Assembly: GCA_039030555.1 (NCBI GenBank)
Contig: JBCCDY010000029.1
Location: forward strand, 1-45,141
Reading direction: 5' to 3'
DNA length: 45,141 nucleotides
Origin: JBCCDY01 sp039030555
GTDB lineage: Bacteria; Bacteroidota; Bacteroidia; Cytophagales; Cyclobacteriaceae
Shown here piece after piece: positions 16,635 through 23,887 of the stretch; the stretch's first letter is position 1; each line of letters begins with the position of its first letter. The notes beneath the pieces are model-generated. The model did not search any database and was not told the DNA's origin. It saw nothing but the letters and a program-made list of their open reading frames with translations. The position numbers and the translations under genes were made by a program.

Positions 16635-17687
16635 ATGAAAAAGATAATTCTAATAGTCATTGGTTTAATTGTGATCGGAGCAACGTGGTTTGGTCTGGAG
16701 CAGAATAAAAGTGCTCTGTCTACTGAGGCTGTAGAAGCCGATCAACCAATTGCAGTGCTTCCGGTCAAAGTAGAGCGAATAGAACATTCGACGCCCTATA
16801 ATACCTATAAGAAAACTGCTAAGCTGGTAGGTGCAAATGAGCTCATTGTTTTATCAGAAGCTCAGGGAAATATTATTAGTATCTATAAAAAGCCAGGGGA
16901 ATTCGTTTCTAAAGGTGATCTTGTTGCTCTAGTCAATGCCGAATTGTTAGAAGCGGAATCACTAGTCCTTAAAGCAAATCTGGAAAAAGCTGAAAAAGAC
17001 CTGACACGATATAAAAGTCTCTTTGAGAAGGAGGCCATCACTAAAGATCAGTTTGAAAAAATTAATTTAGGCTATAAAGTAGCTGAGTCTAAATACCTGG
17101 TGAATCAAAAGAGATTAAATGATACCCGGATCAGAGCGCCATTTTCAGGAAAGATCAATAAAATTTTCACTCAGGAAGGAAGCCTCATCGGGCCAGGTAA
17201 ACCCGTTTTCGAAATCATAGATACGGAAAGTATGGAAATGAAGATTTCACTTACTGAAGAAGAAGTGACATCGCTCAATGAAATTGAGAAAATCACGGTA
17301 CAAGTCGTAAATAAACCTGAGCTAACGTTTGAAGCTCAAATTACCAGCGAGGCCGTTAAAGCAAATCTAGCTGGTCAATATGACGTGGTGTTAACCATCG
17401 AAACCCTGAAAGATAATAATCTAAAATCTGGCTTATCTGCCCGTGCTATCTTTCAAATGAGTACTGATAATGAAGGTATTTACATTAATGAAAAGTGGAT
17501 TGTGGATGATAAAGTATTCCTTGCGGAAGATGATAAAGTAAAAGAAGTTACCGTAAAAAGAGGCAAAGAATTGGAAGGTTTGGTTCAAATTAAGAACGGC
17601 CTTAAATCCAAGGACTTAATTATTACGACCATCACAGAGGGTTTGAAAAGTGGGCAAAGGATCAGAATTATAAACGACAATTCTTGA
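16635..17687 (+). CDS. RND efflux periplasmic adaptor subunit (membrane fusion protein)
   Basis: A 350-aa HlyD/AcrA-type adaptor. An N-terminal membrane anchor (KKIILIVIGLIVIGATWFG) is followed by a lipoyl half (LIVLSEAQGNIISIYKKPGE), an alpha-helical hairpin (about residues 95-145), the second lipoyl half (DTRIRAPFSGKINKIFTQEG), a beta-barrel, and a membrane-proximal domain. It links the RND pump to the TolC-like channel. Its stop overlaps the pump's TTG start by four bases (TTGA). Confidence 0.92.
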   Translation: MKKIILIVIGLIVIGATWFGLEQNKSALSTEAVEADQPIAVLPVKVERIEHSTPYNTYKKTAKLVGANELIVLSEAQGNIISIYKKPGEFVSKGDLVALVNAELLEAESLVLKANLEKAEKDLTRYKSLFEKEAITKDQFEKINLGYKVAESKYLVNQKRLNDTRIRAPFSGKINKIFTQEGSLIGPGKPVFEIIDTESMEMKISLTEEEVTSLNEIEKITVQVVNKPELTFEAQITSEAVKANLAGQYDVVLTIETLKDNNLKSGLSARAIFQMSTDNEGIYINEKWIVDDKVFLAEDDKVKEVTVKRGKELEGLVQIKNGLKSKDLIITTITEGLKSGQRIRIINDNS

Positions 17688-20600
17688 ACCTCACCGAATT
17701 ATCCATAAAAAGACCCGTCGCAGTAACTGTACTTTATGCAACACTGATTGCATTAGGTTCGCTAAGCTTCTTTTTTCTCTCCTATGAATTGGTGCCTCGG
17801 TTTACTCCACCAGTTATAGCAGTCACTACCATTTATCCCGGAGCTTCGCCTTCTGAAGTAGAAGAATCAGTCACCATTCCTATGGAGGATGTTTTATCGT
17901 CTATTGGGAATTCGAAAAGTATTCGCTCTATTTCAAGGGAAAACATTTCAATCATACGGATAGACCTGAAGAATGATAAAAATATAGATGAACTGCTGAT
18001 TGATGCCCAACGAAAAATAGCTTCCATACGCGCTCAACTTCCCAGGGATATTAAAGAACCGTCCATCAGTAAATTCGACGTCGACGCCTTTCCAATATTA
18101 AGAATTGGCGTTTTTTCTAATCTCGATGATTATCAGTTATCGAAACTTATAGAAGGTGACATAAAGCCAAAAATCATTGAAATAGATGGTGTTGGGAGCG
18201 TAGATATGCTTGGTACTTCCGAGAAGAAAGTACTGGTTAGCATTCAAAAAGAAAAGCTTGAACTACTGAGGATTAGCTTGCTTCAGGTCATGCAGGCATT
18301 GAAAAGTTCAAACATTGAAATTCCTGTAGGCAAAATTGAAAATGATCAGGATCAAAGTAATATCAGGTTTTCAGCCCAATTCAATACCATTTCCGAGCTG
18401 AAAGATCTGACTGTAGCGCGAAGCTATTTAGGCGATCCCATCAGGTTAGTCGATGTAGCATCTATCAATCCGGAATTTATAGATAAGTCCGTGATCAGTA
18501 GAACCAATGGTAAAAGCTCTGTAGGATTGGATATTCTTAAGCAGCCCGATGCTAACTCAGTCACCATGAGTAGACAAGTAAGAGAAAAGCTTGAACAGCT
18601 TGAAAAGGATTATTCTCAATATAATCTCACTTTCGAATTGGCACAGGATTCATCTGAATTCACAAAAAAAGCTGCAGATGCTGTGGTTGAAGATCTCCTA
18701 CTAGCAATCCTATTGGTTTCGTTGGTAATGTTGATTTTTCTACACAGTATTAGAAACTCACTTATCGTATTGGTGTCCATTCCCGCATCGGTGATCTCCA
18801 CATTTGTGGTCATGTATTTAGCTGGGTTTTCGCTGAATCTCATGACGCTACTAGGCCTCTCTTTGGCAATTGGGATTCTAGTGGATGATTCCATAGTGGT
18901 GATTGAAAATATATATCGCCATTTGGAAATGGGCAAAGACCGTGTTAAAGCTTCGTTAGAGGGCCGTTCTGAAATTGCATTCACTGCGATCTCCATAACC
19001 TTGATCGATGTTGTCGTTTTCTTCCCGATCATCTTTGCATCGGGCATAGTCGCCGACCTCTTTCGTCCCTTTTCTATCGTAATCCTCAGTTCTACACTAC
19101 TTAGTTTATTGGTGTCCTTCACCTTAGTCCCATTACTCACTTCGCGATTTGGTCGACTAGAGCATTTAAGGGAGAACCTAATCTCATCCAGAATAATCAG
19201 AGGTTTTGAAAATGGTGTAAATAAGTTATCGGAACTGATCATTTCCATATTGAAATGGTCTCTGAAAAGAAGGGTGGTGACGCTTTTTGCTGCTTTACTT
19301 TTATTGGTTACCTCTATCTCCTTGATATTTACCGGGTACATCGGTATTGACTTTCTACAGGCTGGAGACCGCGGAGAGTTCGTTGTAGAAATTGAACTGC
19401 CAGATTATGCTACGCTAAATCAGACCGATAGTGCAGCTAAGACTGCTGAAAAGATCATTCAAGAGTATGATGTAGTAGAATCCGTATTTACGACTGTTGG
19501 CATAACAAGCAGCGGACGTTTACTCTTGAATACCAATAACCTGGCCGAACTTTCCGTGAAGCTGGTTGATAAGACCAAAAGAGAGATTTCTACATCAAAA
19601 TTCGCCAGGAAAATCAAGAATGAATTGAGGTCGAATATAGCAGGTATTGAAGCACGACCTGTGGAGATTAATCTATTGGGCACACGCGATGATGGTCCCG
19701 TAGAATTAATTCTTTCCGGTCAAGACGAAAGAGACTTGGTATCCTTTGCAGAAAAAGCTGTTCAGCTTTTAGACTCTATTCCCGGCGCTGTTGAAATCAG
19801 GTCTTCGGCAGCAAAGCAAACCTCCGAGATCAGAATTGATGTCAATCAGGAGTCGATAAGGAACCTGGGTATTAACGAAGGAGCCACTGCACAACTTTTA
19901 CGCCTGGCTTACAATGGAGATGAAACGAGTACCTTTTATCAACAAGACAATCAATATCCTATAAAACTCATATTGGATAAAGAGGACAGAAGTAATCTTG
20001 AAGATATAAAAAGTTTGACCGTACTCACTAAGACTGGATCACAAATACCCGTAAAGCAATTTGCCAGTATAGAAAGCTCAATCAGTCCAAGTTCATTAGA
20101 GCGAACCAATCGGCAACGTTCCATAACTATCCAATCTCAGGTTATCGGTACAACCTCGGGAAACGTAGCCAATAAGCTTCAGGAAAAGTTAGAAGAACTT
20201 AAATCTGATATTAATTATGAATTTACCGGAAACATCCAAAGACAAAGAGAGAGCTTCATAACCCTAGGCTTAGCGTTCGGAATATCAGTGATTTTCGTAT
20301 ATGTGGTTATGGTGATTTTATACAATTCGTATAAATATCCGTTTGTGGTACTCTTTTCCATTCCCTTAGCCCTGATCGGAGCTATTGTTTGCCTAGGGCT
20401 TTCTAAAAGTACATTATCTATATTTTCTATACTTGGGTTAATCATGTTGGTTGGTCTGGTTGGAAAAAATGCAATTCTGGTCGTTGACTTCGCCAATAAG
20501 CTAAAAATTGAAGGTGCTAACACTTACGATGCGCTAGTTAAAGCGATTAGATTAAGGTTTCGTCCTATTTTAATGACTAATATCTCTATGGTGATCGGTC

Positions 20601-20749
20601 TATTACCGATCGCACTCGCCAGTGGGGCAGGTTCGGAATGGAAGAATGGCTTAGCCTGGGCGCTAATTGGAGGGTTGAGCAGTTCTATGATCCTATCTCT
20701 AATCATTGTGCCAGTGGTTTACAGTATTATCGATTCAGATAAACGATAA
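17684..20749 (+). CDS. RND efflux pump, HAE1-like permease
   Basis: A 1021-aa inner-membrane proton-drug antiporter with 12 expected membrane helices and two large periplasmic loops. The proton-relay residues are present: Asp401-Asp402 in helix 4 (AIGILVDDSIVVIENI) and Lys928 in helix 10 (VGLVGKNAILVVDFAN). The opening LSIKRPVAVTVLYATL and the YPGASPSEVEESVT porter motif are typical of the family. It is closer to the HAE1 (hydrophobe) type than to heavy-metal CusA, but the substrate is unknown. The start is TTG, coupled to the adaptor stop, a weak start that may set pump level below adaptor level. Confidence 0.94.
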   Translation: MNLTELSIKRPVAVTVLYATLIALGSLSFFFLSYELVPRFTPPVIAVTTIYPGASPSEVEESVTIPMEDVLSSIGNSKSIRSISRENISIIRIDLKNDKNIDELLIDAQRKIASIRAQLPRDIKEPSISKFDVDAFPILRIGVFSNLDDYQLSKLIEGDIKPKIIEIDGVGSVDMLGTSEKKVLVSIQKEKLELLRISLLQVMQALKSSNIEIPVGKIENDQDQSNIRFSAQFNTISELKDLTVARSYLGDPIRLVDVASINPEFIDKSVISRTNGKSSVGLDILKQPDANSVTMSRQVREKLEQLEKDYSQYNLTFELAQDSSEFTKKAADAVVEDLLLAILLVSLVMLIFLHSIRNSLIVLVSIPASVISTFVVMYLAGFSLNLMTLLGLSLAIGILVDDSIVVIENIYRHLEMGKDRVKASLEGRSEIAFTAISITLIDVVVFFPIIFASGIVADLFRPFSIVILSSTLLSLLVSFTLVPLLTSRFGRLEHLRENLISSRIIRGFENGVNKLSELIISILKWSLKRRVVTLFAALLLLVTSISLIFTGYIGIDFLQAGDRGEFVVEIELPDYATLNQTDSAAKTAEKIIQEYDVVESVFTTVGITSSGRLLLNTNNLAELSVKLVDKTKREISTSKFARKIKNELRSNIAGIEARPVEINLLGTRDDGPVELILSGQDERDLVSFAEKAVQLLDSIPGAVEIRSSAAKQTSEIRIDVNQESIRNLGINEGATAQLLRLAYNGDETSTFYQQDNQYPIKLILDKEDRSNLEDIKSLTVLTKTGSQIPVKQFASIESSISPSSLERTNRQRSITIQSQVIGTTSGNVANKLQEKLEELKSDINYEFTGNIQRQRESFITLGLAFGISVIFVYVVMVILYNSYKYPFVVLFSIPLALIGAIVCLGLSKSTLSIFSILGLIMLVGLVGKNAILVVDFANKLKIEGANTYDALVKAIRLRFRPILMTNISMVIGLLPIALASGAGSEWKNGLAWALIGGLSSSMILSLIIVPVVYSIIDSDKR

Positions 20750-20754
20750 TCGTA

Positions 20755-20775
20755 TTTGCTATATTAGATAGCAAA
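20755..20775. repeat. Perfect 8-bp stem-loop between RND pump and DUF1801 gene
   Basis: TTTGCTAT (20755-20762) and ATAGCAAA (20768-20775) are perfect inverted repeats with a 5-base loop, ending 8 bases before the ATG at 20784. No T-run follows, so it is not a classical terminator on the plus strand; it may affect the downstream translation start or act as an operator. Confidence 0.45.
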
Positions 20776-20783
20776 AGCAAACA

Positions 20784-21200
20784 ATGGCTGGTTTACAAAA
20801 TGATTCAGGGGAGGATGTAAATAATTTTCTATCCAGTATTCAAGATGACTCTAAGCGAGAGGACGCTTTCAGATTATTAGAGATTATGGAAGAAATTGTA
20901 GGAGAACCTTCAAAAATATGGAATACGAACATGATCAGGCTAGGAACTTACCATTACAAATATGAAAGTGGAAGGGAAGGTGATTGGTTCATTACAGGTT
21001 TTTCACCTAGAAAACAGAATTTGAGCGTTTACATCATAAGTGGTTTCGAGAATTATGATGAGTTACTTTCAAAGTTAGGAAAGTACAAAACCGGGAAATC
21101 CTGTCTTTACATTAAGAGTCTGGACTCAATAGATGAAAATATTTTGAGAAAGCTTATCGTGGAATCTGTGAAATATATAAGGGAAAAACATCAGAGTTGA
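20784..21200 (+). CDS. DUF1801 domain-containing protein
   Basis: A 138-aa cytoplasmic protein of the DUF1801 (YdhG-like) fold, recognised by KREDAFRLLEIMEEIVGEPS, the GDWFITGFSPRKQNLSVYI core and the KLGKYKTGKSCLYIKSL loop, which is the usual G-K-Y-K-x-G-K-x-C-L-Y motif. No enzymatic role is established for the family. It lies 34 bases after the efflux pump gene and ends in a strong terminator, so it is probably the last gene of that operon. Confidence 0.88.
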   Translation: MAGLQNDSGEDVNNFLSSIQDDSKREDAFRLLEIMEEIVGEPSKIWNTNMIRLGTYHYKYESGREGDWFITGFSPRKQNLSVYIISGFENYDELLSKLGKYKTGKSCLYIKSLDSIDENILRKLIVESVKYIREKHQS

Positions 21201-21208
21201 TTCCAATA

Positions 21209-21235
21209 AAAAAAGGCGGTATAAACCGCCTTTTT
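21209..21235. terminator. Bidirectional rho-independent terminator
   Basis: The stem AAAGGCGGT / ACCGCCTTT (with loop ATAA) is flanked by A-run on one side and T-run on the other. It serves the DUF1801/efflux operon on the plus strand and the convergent YfiR-like gene on the minus strand. Confidence 0.88.
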
Positions 21236-21263
21236 CAGATGTATATTGCTAACCTATTCCTAT

Positions 21264-21809
21264 TTATATAATAATGGCAAGAGATTGTAACGAACTTGAA
21301 ATCTGAAGATTGGCGTTCGCAACACTTTCAGTATTCATCTCGAATTTCAATTTTCCGTTTACAACCTTAAAATTAATATTACTACCCTTCTTGGCTAAGC
21401 CATTCCCATCTGTTACCGTAAGTACTGGCTTACCTTCAATCTTCTGCTTTAAAGTTTCAAATTCTTTACTCTTGTTGCTAGCTAAATAAATTACTTGAGC
21501 ATCAACAGGAGCTTCTGAGACGGAACCATAATATTTAATATCATAGCTCTGAGAACCTCTTTTCTTGGTGCCATACCAGCTAACAAGAGTATTATGTAAA
21601 TCTTTATCTCCTATTATTGCTATTTTAAACTTACTATTGCTTTCAACAGCAGCAGGCCATTTAGTATACTTCATAAAATTATACATCATCATAGAATGTA
21701 TTTCATGAAGAGGGCGGCTATCATCTCCAAGACCTGTATTAGCTTTTAATGAAAAGCCAAAAGCCAAAGCTGCTAAAAGAAGGAAGAGTTTGAGGTTTAC
21801 TTGTTTCAT
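21264..21809 (-). CDS. YfiR family protein (DUF4154), secreted
   Basis: A 181-aa protein with a signal peptide (KQVNLKLFLLLAALAFGFSLKA). The mature part carries the YfiR/HmsC pattern: MMMYNFMKYTKWP near the N-terminus, FKIAIIGDKDLHNTL, VIYLASNKSKEFE, and a closing MNTESVANANLQISSSLQSLA motif (typically R-F-x-I-N-x-x-A-A at this place). In Pseudomonas, YfiR is a periplasmic inhibitor of the diguanylate cyclase YfiN. Neither a GGDEF protein nor YfiB is present in this window, so the partner is unknown and may be a histidine kinase. Confidence 0.85.
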   Translation of the reverse strand: MKQVNLKLFLLLAALAFGFSLKANTGLGDDSRPLHEIHSMMMYNFMKYTKWPAAVESNSKFKIAIIGDKDLHNTLVSWYGTKKRGSQSYDIKYYGSVSEAPVDAQVIYLASNKSKEFETLKQKIEGKPVLTVTDGNGLAKKGSNINFKVVNGKLKFEMNTESVANANLQISSSLQSLAIII

Positions 21810-21955
21810 CTTATGATTTATTTTTATTCAGTTTTATCAATTATTATATCACAAATAACGCTATTAAGCCATCCGCAGGACATTAAGGATTAGTCGAATA
21901 AATACAGATGTAAGAAATTGCCCATGTTTTAACTTTTTTGAAAGGTAGCCAGAGA

Positions 21956-23005
21956 CTAAATATCTTCTATTTGAGCACTTTTAAGTTCATCAATTACACC
22001 TTCGCCATAAGCACTGGAAGGTGTATGAAAACCTGTTTTATAATCTCCATTCAACACTTTCTTAACAATAATTAGTGCAGTTAATGCCGTTAGCGTATAG
22101 CCTTCTGGCCCTCTAAAAATACTCTTGAATTTGTTTCCCTTAGAATCTATCACCTCTCCTAAAATCTTTGTTTCTCCCTTTTCCCTTATTTCGTCAGACG
22201 GGCCTGCAGGTTTCTTTTTTACTTGCTTAATCAAGAAATCTTTAATGAAACGGAAATTAAAAACCCAGCTAAAGTAATTAGACAACCTTGATATTTTAAT
22301 TGCCTTTGGTGGTAGGGTTAAGTAAACCACAATGTTAGGAATGGAAGTGCTGACATAAGCTGTATAAACGTCGCCCCAAGGGATAGCAGCAGCATTATAC
22401 GTTTTACCATCAATCTCTACCTCTTTAGATTCGTGCATATTTTTTACGTGCTTCAATTCTCCATCCTTTCTAATCAAACCACCTCTTCCAAGATTCTCAA
22501 CCATAGTTATGGCAGTACCATGGGACATGGCACCTGAGCCACTTAAATAAAGATTGAGTTCAATGGAGTCTGGAACCCTCTGTTTTAAATGGTGCGCGAG
22601 AGTGTCGCTGGGAACAACATCGAAGCCAGTCCCGGGAATAATAGTAATACCATTATTCTTAGCTTCATTATCCAATTGGTGCATTTTCTGAAAAACGGTC
22701 CACTCTCCTGTGATATCCAGATAGTGGGTCTTAGTTTCAAGGCAAGCTTTTGAAACCGTATCGCAGGTAAACTCAAAAGGCCCGGCACAGTGAAGGATAG
22801 CATCTACTTCGTTAAGAGCTTCTTTCAGTTTATCGTACTCATCGAGACCAAAGACTTTGTACTGAAAGCCTAACTTTTCAGCCAGCTGTTTAAGCTTATC
22901 TTTACTCCTTCCAGCTAAAATTGGCGAAAGGCCCTGTTCTTTGGCAAATTCGGAAATCAATTTTCCGGTATATCCATAGGCTCCGTAGATAAGGAAGTTT
23001 TTCAT
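21956..23005 (-). CDS. Saccharopine dehydrogenase-like NAD(P)-binding protein (trans-acting enoyl reductase type)
   Basis: A 349-aa Rossmann-fold protein. The N-terminal FLIYGAYGYTGKLISEFA is the G-x-x-G-x-x-G cofactor motif, and ILAGRSKDKLKQLAEKLG binds the NADP phosphate; HCAGPFEFTCDTVSKACLE is typical of the saccharopine-dehydrogenase/trans-acting enoyl reductase family. These proteins often reduce lipid intermediates rather than make lysine. It is divergent from the SDR at 23057 (51-base shared spacer), hinting at common regulation. Confidence 0.85.
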   Translation of the reverse strand: MKNFLIYGAYGYTGKLISEFAKEQGLSPILAGRSKDKLKQLAEKLGFQYKVFGLDEYDKLKEALNEVDAILHCAGPFEFTCDTVSKACLETKTHYLDITGEWTVFQKMHQLDNEAKNNGITIIPGTGFDVVPSDTLAHHLKQRVPDSIELNLYLSGSGAMSHGTAITMVENLGRGGLIRKDGELKHVKNMHESKEVEIDGKTYNAAAIPWGDVYTAYVSTSIPNIVVYLTLPPKAIKISRLSNYFSWVFNFRFIKDFLIKQVKKKPAGPSDEIREKGETKILGEVIDSKGNKFKSIFRGPEGYTLTALTALIIVKKVLNGDYKTGFHTPSSAYGEGVIDELKSAQIEDI

Positions 23006-23056
23006 TTTTAGGATTTATGCAATTTTTTGATCTAAATAGTTCTCTAAGATACGCTT

Positions 23057-23887
23057 ATGAATAAGAATTACTTTTCTGATAAAGTCGTACTGATTACTGG
23101 TGGTGCTTCTGGTATCGGTAGAGAGCTGTGTTTTCAATTAGGACATAAGGGAGCTAAAGTAATCGTTGCAGATATCAATACTGAGTTAAGTTCTGATTTG
23201 ATTGATAGGTTAAAAGACCATAAAATTAATTCAGGTTACCATAATCTTGATGTGAGCAATTATGAAGCATTTGAATCATTACTGAAAAATATTGTCCAAA
23301 ATCATGGCTCTATTGATATCGTGATAAACAACGCTGGAGTGGCTTGCGCAGGAGAGGTTAGGGATCTAAGTATCGAAAAATGGAGACAGGTTATGAAAGT
23401 TAATCTGGAAGGGGTCATTAACGGAAGCGTTGCCTCCTATAAAGAAATGTGCTTACAAGGGTATGGCCAGATCGTCAATATAGCTTCAATGGCCGGTCTG
23501 ACTGCCTTCCCAATTAGCGTTCCTTATGGCACCAGTAAGTTTGCAGTAGTAGGTTTAACTAAATCGTTAAGGTTAGAAGGTAAAGGTTTGGGAATAAAGG
23601 TGAATACAATCTGTCCCGGCTACATTGATACACCATTACTGGCAAATACTGAAATCATCAACGCTGATAGAGATACTTTTCTTTCAAAAATACCTTTCAA
23701 GCTCATAACGGTAGAAAAAGCTGTTCAAATTATATTGAAAGGGGTAGAAAAGAATAAGGCACAATTAATTTTTCCGCGTTATGCTCGCGTTTTGAACAAA
23801 CTAGGTCATTTTTTCCCAGGGCTTCTGGAATGGCAATTATCGAAAAGTGTCAAGGATTTTAGGGCAATCAGGCAACTGAAAAACTAA
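23057..23887 (+). CDS. SDR family oxidoreductase
   Basis: A 276-aa classical SDR: TGGASGIG (14-21), NNAG (91-94), Ser144, Tyr157 and Lys161 (PYGTSK), then the NTICPGYIDTPLL product-release loop. The C-terminal 60 residues (PRYARVLNKLGHFFPGLLEW) resemble membrane-associated SDRs acting on hydrophobic substrates. It ends with a 4-base overlap with the convergent hybrid kinase gene. Confidence 0.88.
   Translation: MNKNYFSDKVVLITGGASGIGRELCFQLGHKGAKVIVADINTELSSDLIDRLKDHKINSGYHNLDVSNYEAFESLLKNIVQNHGSIDIVINNAGVACAGEVRDLSIEKWRQVMKVNLEGVINGSVASYKEMCLQGYGQIVNIASMAGLTAFPISVPYGTSKFAVVGLTKSLRLEGKGLGIKVNTICPGYIDTPLLANTEIINADRDTFLSKIPFKLITVEKAVQIILKGVEKNKAQLIFPRYARVLNKLGHFFPGLLEWQLSKSVKDFRAIRQLKN

Noticed and set aside
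18616..19341. A 241-codon open frame on the minus strand inside the RND pump gene
   Set aside because: It lies antisense within a clear, full-length RND permease; the translation has no domain and is rich in Ser/Thr/Arg as expected of a mirrored membrane-protein frame.
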